Source: Neocallimastix lanati (nom. inval.) (Eukaryota; Neocallimastigomycota; Neocallimastigomycetes; Neocallimastigales; Neocallimastigaceae). Taken from it: DNA of 64,000 nt. The stretch spans positions 62,001 through 126,000 of the forward strand of contig JACVTC010000214.1 in NCBI GenBank assembly GCA_016946835.1. The letters are read 5' to 3'. Within the stretch, counting starts at the first letter, position 1, and each line of letters starts with the position of its first letter. Both the position numbers and the translations under genes were made by a program. The notes beneath the pieces are model-generated. The model searched no databases and was not told the DNA's origin. It saw nothing but the letters and a program-made list of their open reading frames with translations. Below, one piece after another: positions 12,380-23,481 of the stretch.

Positions 12380-12611
12380 TGTTAGATATAAGTTTAATAT
12401 AATAAATAAATGATAAATAAATGTAAATAGAAGTAATAAATAAACTTAATTATAAAAAATAAATTTATGTATATTTTAGCGTATATCATTAAATGATATA
12501 CATCATATGAATCAATGTAAAATTATTATAGAAAGAAATATAAATTTGTAATTATAAATAATATTATGTATGTGAATTCTTTAATATAAAATTAATAAAG
12601 TGTGATTAATA
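12380..12611 (+). repeat. 3' LTR of the decayed family A-like copia
   Basis: The LTR starts TGTTAGATATAAGTTTAATA, close to the start of the element A LTR (TGTTAGAAATAAGTTTAATA), and ends near AATAAAGTGTGATTAATA. The same sequence recurs in inverted orientation at 18370-18617. It follows the RNase H end by about 50 bases. No confident target-site duplication was found. Confidence 0.6.
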
Positions 12612-15600
12612 TATTATATTATACTATTATTGTAAAAATTTATTATAAAAACTATAATCCTTTTTTTTTATAAAAAAGATATTATTTTTTTTATCAAGAT
12701 TATTAATTAAATTTATTATTAAAAACTATTAAATATTATAAAAATTTATTAAATATTATAAAAATTTTATTTTATCTTTGAAAATAATTACAAAAAATAA
12801 TTTAAAACAATTAAGGATTTTAAATTGATTACATTAATCTTTAAATATGTTCTATTAAACTTATAAAATATATATAGAAAATAGTTTTACTACTTTCCTT
12901 GTTAATATTATTAAAAATAATTATTATTTAAAGACTATTATAAGTATTTATTATTAAAAAATATATATTTTTTTAAACAACATATTATTATTTTTATTAA
13001 TTAAATATATTTATTAAAATTATTAAATATTTTTATAAAATTTACTACGAATAATTATTAATTATTATAAAATTTTATTAATTAAATATTATCAAATTTT
13101 CTATTAAAATTATTAAATATTATAAAAATTTTAATTTTATTTTTGAAAATAATTAAAAAGTATTATTTAAAATAATTAAAGATAATTAATTTGATTATTT
13201 TAATCTTTAAAAAATGTATTTATTAAAGTATCAAAGAAAGTAGAAAAACTATTTTCTATATATTTATTTTATAATTATTTCTAAATAAATTATATTTAAA
13301 TATTATATTATATTTATATAAATTAAAACAAAAATGAATTGATATAAAATTAATTCAATAATTTTCTAAAATTATTTAATTTATAAAAAATTAATTATAG
13401 TTTAAATTTATATATAAATTTAAATATTATAAAAATTCTAAAAGAAAATAAATGTGTAATTAAAAAATTGTAAAAACATTAAACAACCCGAATCTATCAC
13501 GTTACACCTTATCTTTAGCTTTTTATAATAAATGAACAGTTCTGGAGGATGATGCACTATAATAAGATGATGGGTTTGACTCATTAAATGATGAGTTGCT
13601 ATTACTTATGCTGTATTTTCCCCTCATTATGTGGTTATTTTATTTTATAATTGCTTTATATTAATAGGTATTTTTTTTGTAAATAAAATGTTTAAATCAA
13701 TCTTTAAAGTTTTAATAATAAATTTTATTAATACATGACGCTAATTCATTATTGATATTATTTTTATGTGTAATTATATAATATTAATCTAGTAACACAA
13801 GGGCTATAATTTATAAATATATGAAATATATTTATTAGCATTATACACTTGTTTACTAAGTTATTCAAGCCTTTATTATTTTTATTAATAAATTTTTATA
13901 ATTATTTTGCTAGTAAATTTTTAACATTAATAATGTTTAATAATATGTATGAATATTTAGTTAATTTTTCATATTAGGCTTTTAACATTATATAAAAATA
14001 TTTAATTTATAAATTTCTTTATAAGAACATTTAATTTTGAAAATAATAATTATTTCAGTTTTATAATGATCATTAATATACAAAAACATAAGAATATATT
14101 AGTTATTTTTAAAAATTTATGGAATAAAATTAATATTTTACACCTTATTATCAATTCAAAATTTAAAATAAAGAAGAGTAATTATATTAAAAATTAATAA
14201 TTATAACTCATAATAAAATAATGATCATTATTTCATTTTTTACAAAATGTAAGAATCAATAATTATTTTTTAATAAAATAATTATATTTTCGTATTTAAA
14301 ATAATTATAAATTTATTTAATTATATTATAACTATTCATTTAAATATACATAAAATTATTTATTAATAATTATACATTTAAAATAATAATTTATTTAAGT
14401 ATTTGCTAAGATTAGGAGTTCCCTTTTTTATATAAACATATATTTGAAATAAAAATATAAATAAAGTTCTTGAATTCTTTTTGAGAAATTATGATTTATT
14501 ATAGTAGTTATAATAGTAATATATTAATAAATATTTTATATTTTTATTTTAATAAAGCAAATTTTAATAAAATAAATTAAAAATTTAAAAAACAAAAACT
14601 CTTTCCATTAACTAATATTGCGTTACAAGTTTATTATAATTAGTTATAATAAACTCTCTTATTGAAGATAAATACATTATCTTTATGTTAATAATTATAA
14701 TTAATTATTAAATTATTACAAAAAAAATAAGAAATTACTTTTGAAATTAATTACAAATGAATACTTAAACTATAAATTAATAAAATTATTTTAATATTAA
14801 TTTGAGGAGGCTTTCTTATTTCTTAATACAATGTTTCATCTATTTTTGTCTTAGCTTCTTATTTTTTAATGATTATTTGTTCATTAAAGGGATGATTATA
14901 AAATATTATATAATAAATCCAATACTTCTTTTGGTTTAATAAAATTATTTTTATATAATTTTTACTTATTAATTCAGTGTTGTCAATTTAATCGAATACA
15001 CAAGTGTTACAAATATATAAAAATTTTATTCTTTTTACTTATTTAAAACTCTTAATTAATTTTACTTGTAAATTAACTATTTACTATTTCTTAATTTTAA
15101 TTATTAAACTAAAATATTTAATATAACTATTAAAATTATATTTTACTTATTTTTAAATTTATATTAAATAGAAATAACTAAACTTATTAATTTATAATAA
15201 TATATTAATATTAATAGATAAATTCTTATAGTTGTAAAAGAATTTATCCTTTTCTGGAGAAAGCTCTCAAAGTATTAAATATATTTAATTAATCTATTAT
15301 TGAATAATTGAATTAAAAATAAATGTTATTGAGATAATTTTTGATAACTTGACAATTTTATTTTAACTGATATTCCTGTATTGCTTCTTTTATTTTGAAT
15401 TTAATTAATGATATTGTTATTGATCAATTAATTATTAATATATTATTTTGGTAATGAAAATAGATTAACTTAATCTTTTTGTCTTAATAAAATATAGAAA
15501 ATATTGAAATAATATCTCCTATATTATATTAATATATCACTATCTCCATTTGGCTATCTGTTTGAGAATGATCTACAGCCAAATAAGTATTGATTGTATG

Positions 15601-15689
15601 ATTTATTTAAAAAATCAAAAATTAGTTGAAATATTTATAGTATAAAGAATAAAAGAGTAAGTAGGGTGATGGATCAAAAGAAAATAAAA
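12612..15689. other. AT-rich stretch without a recognised gene
   Basis: No transposon domain is visible in either strand. A roughly 110-base segment near 12730-12870 recurs imperfectly near 13100-13220, and an inverted repeat bounds 12855-13275 (listed separately). A slightly GC-richer patch at 13490-13620 has short open frames but no motif I recognise. Confidence 0.45.
12855..13275. mobile_element. Candidate MITE with about 35-40 bp terminal inverted repeats
   Basis: The left arm (about 12860-12898, containing ATATATAGAAAATAGTTTT and CTACTTTCC) is the near-perfect reverse complement of the right arm (about 13230-13270, containing AAAACTATTTTCTATATAT). The 420-base unit has no coding capacity, which is the form of a non-autonomous DNA transposon. 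The arms end in palindromic TTATAA-like sequence, so a TA or TTATAA target duplication cannot be separated from the repeat itself. Confidence 0.35.
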
Positions 15690-17281
15690 TGTACTCTTTT
15701 AGTAATATTTAACAACCGAAATAGTATTTATATCTTTAGATTTAGAATATTCAATGAAAAACTCCAATGAAATAGCAGAATAGTTCATTCAAGTATATGA
15801 AGAACAATAACGAACCATAAAGTTTATGTTTTGAGACAATAGCTTTATATCATTCTTTACAGTATTTAAAATTATTTTTAATATTTCTATAGAGTTTGGG
15901 TTACTAAAAATATTTGGACTAATTCAATGTTAACATCAAAGCAACTAACAGTTAATGAATCTGAATTATAGATTTAGGAACATAGATAAAATATTAAAAA
16001 GAAGAAAGTTTTCTTCATTGTAAGATAGTTTGTTTCAATATTAAAGAAACGAAGAATTATTATTGTTTCAAAATATTCAATATATGATTTATATAAATTA
16101 TATTTTTTCCTGCTAATACAGAGTAATTTAGTGAATCATTAATAGAAATATTTTAAATATATTGAGTTCCAATGTATTTAGTATTTAGTACTGAAAACAA
16201 ATCTAAAACAAGGTCTGGAAAGCATGTATTCTAGTATGCCCTGTGGATGCCTTGTAATACATACATACATGTATATGCACATATATACATTATATATACA
16301 ATATATATTGCAAAAGATACCCAAAACACAATCAGAAGAGTTGAATCTTAATTAAGGAGAATAATCTCCTTAATTAAGATTCAAGATAATATATATACCT
16401 TCTAGATAAAACATCAGGATTAACTGACTTTTTCCTATTTCTCTATATTATATTAAAATAAAATCTTAAAATCTTAAAAGAAAAATGTAGTAATGAATTT
16501 GAAATAAGTACATGGTATTCAAGGAAAAGTTCTTTTAATGGATTTAAAATATAAATAATGATTCCATTCTTTAAGAGCTACTTTGATAGCAAGAACTTCT
16601 TTATTATAATTCCATTTCTTTGAAATGTTAACAAACATTTTTAAAAAAAAGTAAAAAAATGAAACATTCCATCAAATTCTTTAAATATTCTCCAAAAATA
16701 AAATTAATATTATCATTTAACTTTTAATAATCAACATTAAATCCTTAGAGAATCATTTTTTTTCTTAACAAATAAAATTGAAATAATCTTCCGGAGAAGA
16801 TTTTCTAATAAAATCTTTAATTTCTCCTTTACAATAATATTATTTACAATGTGTAGATAGTATTCATTAATTATTTTTATTAAAAATCCAATATAATTTT
16901 AATATAGTAATGTACGATAACTAATTTTTATTTTTATTAATTCATTACATATCTTTTTATTCTCTCATAATATCTTTTATCAAAATGCATTTACATTATT
17001 ATCAATTATATTTCCTTTGTTTTATACATTATCGAAATTATCTTATTCATAACTATCAGTATCATCTTTAATTGTTCTAACTTGGTGGTATTTCGTTTAT
17101 CCTTCCTTAGCAGTGTCTAATCATTTAAATATGATTATTCATACAATAAACTCTTTGAACTGTTCGTCCATTCTAAATAATCCATATATTCTTAATTGTT
17201 CTTCGACTCTTCCCGTCAAAATTTTATGAGTCTTCGCAAATGTAGGACTAATAAAAATTAATTCTGAATTAGAATCTATAA
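15690..17281 (-). pseudogene. Decayed gypsy pol: protease, RT, RNase H, integrase pieces
   Basis: Four fragments lie in gypsy order from right to left. Protease-like I-D-S-N-S-E-L with F-I-S-P-T-F-A-K follows at about 17281-17130, where the catalytic D-S-G has become D-S-N. RT finger F-V-K-K-K-N-D-S-L-R is at about 16790-16720. RNase H N-Y-N-K-E-V-L-A-I and A-L-K-E-W-N-H-Y-L is at about 16620-16500. An integrase piece with K-Y-C-K-E and S-K-H-K-L-Y-G-S-L, like the C-x-x-C to S-R-H-K-P-Y-G-F-L part of element H, is at about 15830-15760. The YIDD and DDE regions are gone. Each piece alone is weak; the order supports the call. Confidence 0.45.
16341..16384. repeat. Perfect 20-bp hairpin with 4-base loop
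   Basis: TTGAATCTTAATTAAGGAGA at 16341-16360 is followed by loop ATAA and its exact reverse complement at 16365-16384. It sits inside the decayed gypsy region, just right of a CA/TA microsatellite (about 16258-16312). Such a perfect palindrome in a decayed setting suggests a recent origin or selection, but no partner sequence is visible. Confidence 0.7.
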
Positions 17282-17399
17282 AGCTCTTTTACTTTGAATT
17301 CTTTAGCATTTTTACTATAAATCAAATTTAATGTATAGTTTTATCTAATTGATCACTAAAAATCCAATGATTTCTAATTTGAGAAGTTTCTTTAAAAAT

Positions 17400-17931
17400 C
17401 TAAGATCATTAAAAATTTTATAATAATTTGGACCAAGGAAAATACCTGGTAAAGCTGAGTAAGTTTATTTCGATGTTGCTTAGGAACGTAAAAGAAAACT
17501 TGACATCCAAAGACCTTAAATTTAGAAAAGTCCACTTTTTCACTATATAGAAGTTCGTAAGGGATTTTATTATTGATACCTTTGTGAGGAATTCAATTAT
17601 GTATATATAATTAGTAGTAACAATTTCATCCTCCCAAAACACAATGATTAAGGTCTGCATCTTCCAACATAGATCTAGCATTTGGAATAAGAGATTCATG
17701 AATCCGTTCAATTCTTCCATGTTGAGGGGAATATGGAACAGTATACTGGTGAATAATGCCGTTTAAATTACAAAAGTTATCAAAGTTATTGTTAGAAAAT
17801 TCAGTTCCATTATCTGTTCTTAAATGTTTAATGTTTTTATTAAAGCTATTTTTAATTTTTAAATACCAATTTTTAAATGCATTAAAGATTTCACCCTTAA
17901 TTTTAAGAAAAATAACCAAATCTTTCATCAT
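17400..17931 (-). pseudogene. Copia integrase fragment
   Basis: Residues in the 17626-17931 frame show the second half of a copia integrase core: R-T-D-N-G-T-E-F (second catalytic Asp) and P-Q-H-G-R-I-E-R-I-H-E-S-L (catalytic Glu). The normal P-Q-Q-N-G has lost a residue. After a frame change the C-terminal region continues to about 17400 with F-K-V-F-G-C-Q-V-F-F-Y-V-P-K, closely matching element A at 35700-35760. HHCC and the first Asp are absent because the piece is joined directly to Gag at about 17935. Confidence 0.65.
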
Positions 17932-17934
17932 TTA

Positions 17935-18286
17935 TATTTATACTTTTGATTATATTATATATTTCAAAAGCAAAAGATAAAAAATCCAGGTTACTAGATA
18001 ATTCATTTTTAATACTATTAAAAATTATTTTTTTCTCCCTGGAATCACACTTTAACATAGGTTTAGTAACAGAATTATCATAGTATTTTTTTGTTGTTCC
18101 TGGAACTGGCTTATAGTCTTTTCTTTCTTCTTCAGGTATTGTATCTTCGGAATTTTTTTTAATTTTTTCTTTTAAGATAAAACTTCCTAAATCTCTTTCT
18201 TCTAACAAAAGAAATAAATCTTGATTCCAAGATTTGAAATTGGAATCATCTAAGATTTCTAAGGTAGCATTTTCTTCACTTGTCAT
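17935..18286 (-). pseudogene. Copia Gag N-terminal fragment fused to integrase
   Basis: The start at 18286 gives M-T-S-E-E-N-A-T-L-E-I-L-D-D-S-N-F-K-S-W-N-Q, the same layout as element A Gag (D-S-S-N-Y-K-L-W-K-Q) and the Gag at 19055. The Gag fold runs to E-I-Y-N-I-I-K-S-I-N, then passes into integrase sequence, R-F-G-Y, at about 17940. Everything between (rest of Gag, zinc knuckle, protease, HHCC and first Asp) is deleted, so this is an internal-deletion derivative with its 5' LTR on the right. Confidence 0.65.
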
Positions 18287-18352
18287 TTTATTAACACTTG
18301 ATAGAAATATACCCTAATCACTGAAATTATTAACACTCACTTATTGAGTCAA

Positions 18353-18366
18353 TGAAGATCTTAATC
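18353..18366 (-). promoter_or_regulatory. Copia primer-binding site, diverged
   Basis: On the minus strand the sequence just inside the 5' LTR reads GATTAAGATCTTCA. It differs at three positions from the GATTAAGAGTCTCA site of elements A, B and the copy at 18880, and it is three bases away from the LTR end. It is probably the same half-tRNA-type primer site after mutation. Confidence 0.4.
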
Positions 18367-18369
18367 TTT

Positions 18370-18617
18370 TATTAATCACACTTTATTTATTAATTTTATA
18401 TTAAAAAATTCACATACATAATATTATTTATAATTACAAATTTATATTTCTATCTATAATAATTTTACATTGATTCTTATGATGTATATCATATAATGCT
18501 ATACTCCACAATATACATAAATTTATTTTTTATAATTAATTTTATTTATTTCTATTTACGTTAATTTATTCTATATTAATTTATTATTTATTTATTATAT
18601 TAAACTTATTTATAATA
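18370..18617 (-). repeat. 5' LTR of the deletion-derived copia (minus)
   Basis: Read on the minus strand, it starts near TATTATAAATAAGTTTAATA and ends GTGTGATTAATA. It matches the LTR at 12380-12611 in inverted orientation, including the segments TATATCATT and AATAATTTTACATTG seen in both. It directly precedes the primer site and Gag start of the minus-strand fragment at 17400-18286. Confidence 0.6.
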
Positions 18618-18879
18618 ATATATAATTATTTTTAATAATATAAGTAATAATTTAATTAATTTAGATTTAATTTTAAAATTATTTATAAACTTATCTTTAT
18701 AATATTTTATGAGATAGAATAAATATAATAATAAATATAAAAATTTAATACTAAATAATTAAGTGAAAAAAAATGTATTTTAAAAAAATTAATTAAAATA
18801 TGAAAATTAATTTAAATAAAATTTTTGTTCATGTAAAAATTAATATTATTTTAATAAATAAGGTTGTTATTTAACAACA
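18618..18879 (+). repeat. Presumed 5' LTR of plus-strand copia
   Basis: The right edge is set by ...TTAACAACA directly followed by the primer-binding site at 18880. The left edge is not determinable, because no second copy of this LTR is in the window; it may begin at or after the end of the inverted LTR at 18617. The span is AT-rich and non-coding. Confidence 0.35.
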
Positions 18880-18893
18880 GATTAAGAGTCTCA
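18880..18893 (+). promoter_or_regulatory. Copia primer-binding site (tRNA-Lys anticodon arm type)
   Basis: GATTAAGAGTCTCA directly follows the LTR end. It is the reverse complement of TGAGACTCTTAATC, which has the form of the anticodon stem and loop of tRNA-Lys(CUU). The same 14-mer occurs at 29884-29897 and, on the minus strand, at 38198-38211. Confidence 0.65.
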
Positions 18894-19054
18894 AGTCTCT
18901 TAATTATTTAATAATAATATATAGAATTTTCATTATTTAATAGAACATTGAACTAAAGAAATAAATAGAATTATTATATTAATTGAAAAAAATTAAATTT
19001 AAGTAATTTCTCATAGTAATATCAATTAAATTTAAGTCAAATTAACGAACTAAA

Positions 19055-19522
19055 ATGAACTATAAAAGAAATTCTACAAAGGATATTTTTGGTAACATCA
19101 ATTTCAAATTGTGGAGGCAAGAGTTCTTACTTTTACTGAAAGGAAAGAAATTACAAGAATATATATTAAAAGAAAAAATAATTTTCCAAGAAAAATTAAA
19201 CAAGGAACGGAAGAAGAAATTAAATATGGTCGATGGTACTACCGACACTTATTATGAAGAAAGTGTCAAAGAAGATATGCTTCAAGAATATGCATTAGTA
19301 AAGGAATATTTAATATGCAGTATTCCAATGGAATTGGCAGGAAAGTTTGATTTTATAACATTAACTGCCTATGAAATATACAATTTAATATCAAGTATGA
19401 ATGTAAACGACGGCAACTACTTATTAATAGAAGAAATAAAAGATTCCTTAAGAGAGAGAGAGAAAAATTATTCTGGGAAAGGATGGTTCTCTATCAATTT
19501 TCATTTCAAATATGAAAATTAA
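19055..19522 (+). CDS. Copia Gag N-terminal part
   Basis: The protein starts M-N-Y-K-R-N-S-T-K-D about 160 bases after the primer site. It shows the copia Gag layout of this genome: F-K-L-W-R-Q-E-F-L-L-L-L-K near residue 20-32, I-L-K-E-K-I, Y-E-E-S-V and Y-E-I-Y-N-L-I near residue 110, with counterparts in element A Gag. Gag would form the virus-like particle shell. The frame closes at 155 residues after K-Y-E-N, and Gag-like sequence continues downstream in other frames, so this is a 5' piece of a broken Gag. Confidence 0.6.
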   Translation: MNYKRNSTKDIFGNINFKLWRQEFLLLLKGKKLQEYILKEKIIFQEKLNKERKKKLNMVDGTTDTYYEESVKEDMLQEYALVKEYLICSIPMELAGKFDFITLTAYEIYNLISSMNVNDGNYLLIEEIKDSLREREKNYSGKGWFSINFHFKYEN

Positions 19523-19945
19523 ATTTAGGGAAAAGAAAGTCTTAAAAGCAATACTAGTTAAACTGGAGAAAAAAGATTCAATTTTGATAAGTTTTTAAAA
19601 TTATTCATCAAAACAATTCAAAGATTTATAAAATTTACTGAAAAAAGATAAAAAATAGTTCTAATAATCAATCTAACAATTATGATAACTTTCTAATGGT
19701 AAATAAAAATTCATCAAGAAATATTAAAATATATTCTAATGGTAAAAAAATAATGAAAACAGATTTAAATTTTAACAAAATACATAAATGTAATAATTAT
19801 AAATATAATAAAAGAAATTACAAAAATAAGAATTACCAAAACAATTACAGAAAACAAGACAGAGGTGCAATAGAATGTTGAAATTGTGGAAAGAAAAATA
19901 ATTTTTAATTTAATTCGTAATCTTTGAATTTTAAAAATTTATTAG
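19523..19945 (+). pseudogene. Copia Gag C-terminal remnant with broken zinc knuckle
   Basis: Lys/Asn-rich sequence continues the Gag at 19055 after stops. At 19872-19907 it reads C-stop-N-C-G-K-K-N-N-F, a zinc knuckle of the C-W-N-C-G-K type in which Trp has become a TGA stop and the His and last Cys are lost. Protease and pol are not found; the gypsy element J begins about 100 bases later and may have interrupted the copia element. Confidence 0.5.
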
Positions 19946-20038
19946 AGTTCAAAAATAATAATGTACACATAATGTATTAGAAATAAATCATCAATTTAAA
20001 TAAAAATGCATTATTTAGTATATTCTTATCACGAATGG

Positions 20039-20405
20039 TGCATCACAGGTATTTATCAAATTTTATTTTAGTGATAATATATTCAATTATTTTTATATAT
20101 CTTTATTAAGTAATTTTATTTATGAAAGAGAGTTTAATTATTTTATTTTCATAATTTCTTAAATACTTAATATTCTAACAATTTGATATGTTAGAATTAA
20201 AAATTTTTTAAATAAATTGGTTTCAAATTTATATATAAAAATATTATAAATCATTAATACAAAATTATTATAAAATATTAATATAAAATTATTATAAAAT
20301 ATTAATATAAAATTATTATAAAATATTGTTGACAAATATTATATTCTTTTTTAATATATAAATGAATATCTAATAATTATTCATTTTTTTTATTTTCTCG
20401 TAACA
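20039..20405 (-). repeat. Element J left LTR (3')
   Basis: In element orientation it starts TGTTACGAGAAAATAAA and ends near TGATGCA. It aligns along its length with 24445-24773. A short tandem array lies inside it at about 20235-20325 (unit near AAAATTATTATAAAATATTAATAT, three copies); the right LTR has a shorter version, which accounts for most of the length difference. Confidence 0.6.
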
Positions 20406-20414
20406 CGAGGCACA

Positions 20415-20870
20415 CGCCGAAATCATACTTCGTCCCTTGAAGTTCACACGACCTATATGGGATAACATTCTTAAGATGTATATTCCTGTCGGCAATTTCA
20501 TTAGTGACAGAATCACAAACCGTAATAGCATTAAATTAATTTTTCACAATTTTCATGGGGCCAATGAAATAAGGATCAGACTTTCTTTTGTTAATATACT
20601 TTATAAGTACAAGATCACCTGCCTTAAAGTCAGATTTGAGCCTTTTTATTTATTTTCTGAGATCTTCCCAAATTTTGTTGGCTGTTTGAATATTATTTAT
20701 TGCTTCTTTTATCCAACGATGATGACTAACAAATTTCCGAATCATAAACAATTCGTCAGTTTCACAGTCTTCCTTTTGATCAATGTTAATGGTCAATTCA
20801 AATGGTTGTAGATCTCTGCGTCCATAAAGTAATTCAAAGCTAGAAAATTAGGTAGTTTTATTTTTACAAG
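20415..20870 (-). pseudogene. Element J integrase C-terminal region (GPY/F)
   Basis: Minus-strand reading shows a Lys-rich stretch, then D-P-Y-F-I-G-P-M-K-I-V-K-N and R-N-I-H-L-K-N-V-I-P-Y, which is the GPY/F module of Ty3/gypsy integrases and resembles gypsy C at 3990-4266. It runs nearly to the 3' LTR, so there is no room for a chromodomain. Frame breaks occur near 20680 and 20840. Open frames on the opposite strand here are shadows. Confidence 0.5.
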
Positions 20871-20871
20871 T

Positions 20872-21126
20872 TTATAAGGCCCATAAAGTACTAGGAAGTA
20901 TTTCATCCCAATTTTGAGTGTTCTTGTTGCATAGTAGCCTTAAATACTTTCCTATTTGTTTGTTACGGTTTTCAGCCTTGTCATTAGATTCGAGATTATA
21001 CAATGTAACAAAATGTACCAACACATCATACAAGTCGCGAAAAGCTTTTGTCTTGTCTGAACAGAACTGAGGACCTTTATCAGTGACAATAACCTCTGGA
21101 ATCCCATGGCTTGTATATACTTTCAT
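20872..21126 (-). pseudogene. Element J integrase core fragment
   Basis: The 84-residue frame contains V-T-D-K-G-P-Q-F, holding the second catalytic Asp, and E-S-N-D-K-A-E-N-R-N-K-Q-I, holding the catalytic Glu of the D,D-35-E triad. It begins directly at the end of the RNase H frame. The zinc-binding HHCC module and first Asp are missing, so about half of integrase was deleted. It cannot be active. Confidence 0.6.
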
Positions 21127-21536
21127 TAGGAAGATTTTAACCTCGATAGCGCACCTGCAAGCACATTCATCTTGCCGGATTTATAGATTACTTCAACCTT
21201 AAGCATTGAGAATACCCATCTGGACTTCCTAGAGTTATAAGTTTCCTTGTTCTTAAATAAGCTTACTAACGGTTTATTGTCTGTGTACAACAAAGTAGTA
21301 TGTGGGTTTCCTCCAATATAGGATTTGAACTTCTTTACGTAGTATGCTGCTGCGGTTCCTTCAAGATCCGTGATTTCATAATTTTGTTCTGGTAGCTTCA
21401 GAGATATATTAATATAATGGATGGATCGTTCCTTTCTAAATTCATCTTTTTGTAGTAAAACTCCGATAATGCAGTCGAAAGATACATCCGTGCGTATTAT
21501 AAATTGATTCTTGAAATAGTATGACCAATAGCTCAA
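21126..21536 (-). pseudogene. Element J RNase H domain
   Basis: The 136-residue frame includes I-I-R-T-D-V-S-F-D-C-I-I-G-V-L-L-Q (RNase H first Asp with the gypsy G-x-x-L-x-Q), N-Y-E-I-T-D-L-E-G-T-A, L-L-Y-T-D-N-K-P-L and a terminal N-V-L-A-G-A-L-S-R-L, where active copies have N-x-x-A-D-A-L-S-R. RNase H would remove the RNA strand during reverse transcription. The Asp of A-D-A-L-S-R has become Gly. Confidence 0.65.
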
Positions 21537-22135
21537 CTTTGAGAAAATAATATTTCACTAAATTTAATTTGATACCATTTTCCTTTAAGATGGTAAACAC
21601 TTTCTCTAAATCTTTTGAATGATCTTCAATAGTTTTTGAAAATATAATTAAGTCATCTATATATATGAAAAGACATTGCACGATTAGAGGGTAGAAGATT
21701 CCGTTCATTTCTAGTTGAAATGTTTTTGGGACATTACATAACCTGAATGTCATTACGAGAAATTGATAGTTACCAAAAGCCGTGGTAAAGCTAGTTTTTG
21801 GAATAGTTTTTGGGTTCATTGGAATTTGATTGAACACCGAAAATAAATCAATAGTAGTAAACACTTAAATTGTTCGTCCTATAAAGAAAAGAATACTATC
21901 AATTAGAGGAATGGCATAAGCATCCTTTAGCGTAATGTTGTTCAACTTCCTATAATCTACACACATAGGCCACTTACCTGTCTTCTTAAGTACTAAAATG
22001 ACAGGTGACGACCATGGTGAACTAGAGGGTTCAATTAATTTATTGCTAAGTAATTTGGTAATTTCAGCCTTTAATGCCTCAGCTTGAGCTTTAGATAAAC
22101 GGTAGGCCTTTTGTTTGGTTGGTAAAATGTCTTTC
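21537..22135 (-). pseudogene. Element J reverse transcriptase
   Basis: RT motifs occur in order in broken frames: P-S-S-S-P-W-S-S-P-V-I-L-V and C-V-D-Y-R-K-L-N at about 22040-21945, F-T-T-I-D-L-F-S (first catalytic Asp) at about 21855, and F-I-Y-I-D-D-L-I-I-F-S with the YIDD box at about 21670. The connection to RNase H is missing its L-G-H thumb part. There is a stop near 21865. The catalytic residues are still in place but the frame is not continuous. Confidence 0.7.
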
Positions 22136-22539
22136 TAATGTGATAGAGTATAGTAATAACTTTGATCCACCTAATTCTTCTATATTTATTGCCAAAACTT
22201 CCTTGTAGTCATTAAAAAGACGTCCTAATTGTCTTCGAATTCCTCTAAGAACCTATTTCAGAATATTTCCAAGTAGAGCTTCTTTCTCTTGGTTGACAAG
22301 CATGACTAATGATGACATGGAAAATTTTCCTTTTAAATTTTCATTTCACAAACGAAGCAATGATGTATAGAATTGTTTGCTAAATCAATCTGATTATTTT
22401 TTTCATGATTATCTTCCTTAAAATCAATTTGAACTTCTTCGTCTGCCAATAACGGTGCTACTCTCATCCAAGTTTCATCGTCATTCATCTTATGAAGGTA
22501 GTTGTCATAAGGATCAATTTATAATTTGTTTTCTTTAAG

Positions 22540-22830
22540 TGTTTTATAACCTATTAATATCAAACAATCTTTGATTATCATCGATTACCCTGAATACGTC
22601 TGAAATTGTAGGATTACCAAAGGTAACTGTTAAATCGTACAATTCCAAAGACATTCTAGTCTTAGAAGTTACTTGGATGATATTATTTGCGATAAATCCA
22701 AAATGTCTTATTCCTTTTAAATTCTTTAGGAAACTACATGTTACAATATTGATACTCCCAACTTATCGAGAAATGCAAAGCCTTTTACTCCATTGATTAG
22801 GCACTCTGTAGTATCTATATCATCTTTGGA
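22540..22830 (-). pseudogene. Element J protease, catalytic triad altered
   Basis: The retropepsin pattern is readable across one frame change: G-V-K-G-F-A-F-L-D-K-L-G, where active enzymes have L-D-S/T-G-A, followed by N-N-I-I-Q-V and a Y-D-L-T-V-T-F hydrophobic strand, then F-R-V-I-D. The catalytic Asp remains but the following S/T-G is changed to K-L-G, so activity is unlikely. Flanking sequence (22140-22540 and 22830-23480) is decayed Pol/Gag spacer. Confidence 0.45.
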
Positions 22831-23481
22831 AATTGTTGACAACATAATTTTTTCTATACCTTCTTCCTTAAATTCAATGCTTTTTAGTTTGAGAGCCTTA
22901 TTCAACTTGTGCCCTTAATTTCGGACAAATGTCTAGTAATTGTCCAAAGGTGATATCAATAACTTTGTGGTTAAGATCCTCTTTGATGTCGTAAGTTTTA
23001 ATTCCTTGGACTAACTCTATGTGCTTAGCACCTCTCTTTTCAGTATTAAAAGGTTTCGGTGTTTTGTTTAGTTTTTCATCTAATAAAGTACTTGGTAATT
23101 TTTCTGTGATAGTCTTAGATTTCTTAATGTTATCACTAAGTTCGTGTGACTGCTTAATTATTTCTTGCTGTTTTTGTTCCTTAGCCTTTATTTTACTATT
23201 CCTTATTGATGGTTAGCTATAACTGAAACATCAATTTCATTTAATGCCTCAGTATTTGGTAAGGATTCTGAAACGTCGGAGATGGTTCTGGGATATATTA
23301 ATAGTTTTGTGGTGATGAGATGGGGACTGAATTATCTTTTAACAAAGTAATTTTTGGGGATGGTTTAATTGGAAGTTTATCGGATCTATTTCTTCTGACG
23401 GCGGTAGCAACTAAATCCTCGGTTTGTTTAGAGGAAATTTTCCTTCTTTCTTCCATTAGTTTAAAGATCTTCTATTTTCTT

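Noticed and set aside
20437-20811. A 124-codon plus-strand protein
   Set aside because: The opposite strand here encodes the GPY/F module of gypsy J integrase; the plus-strand frame is its shadow.
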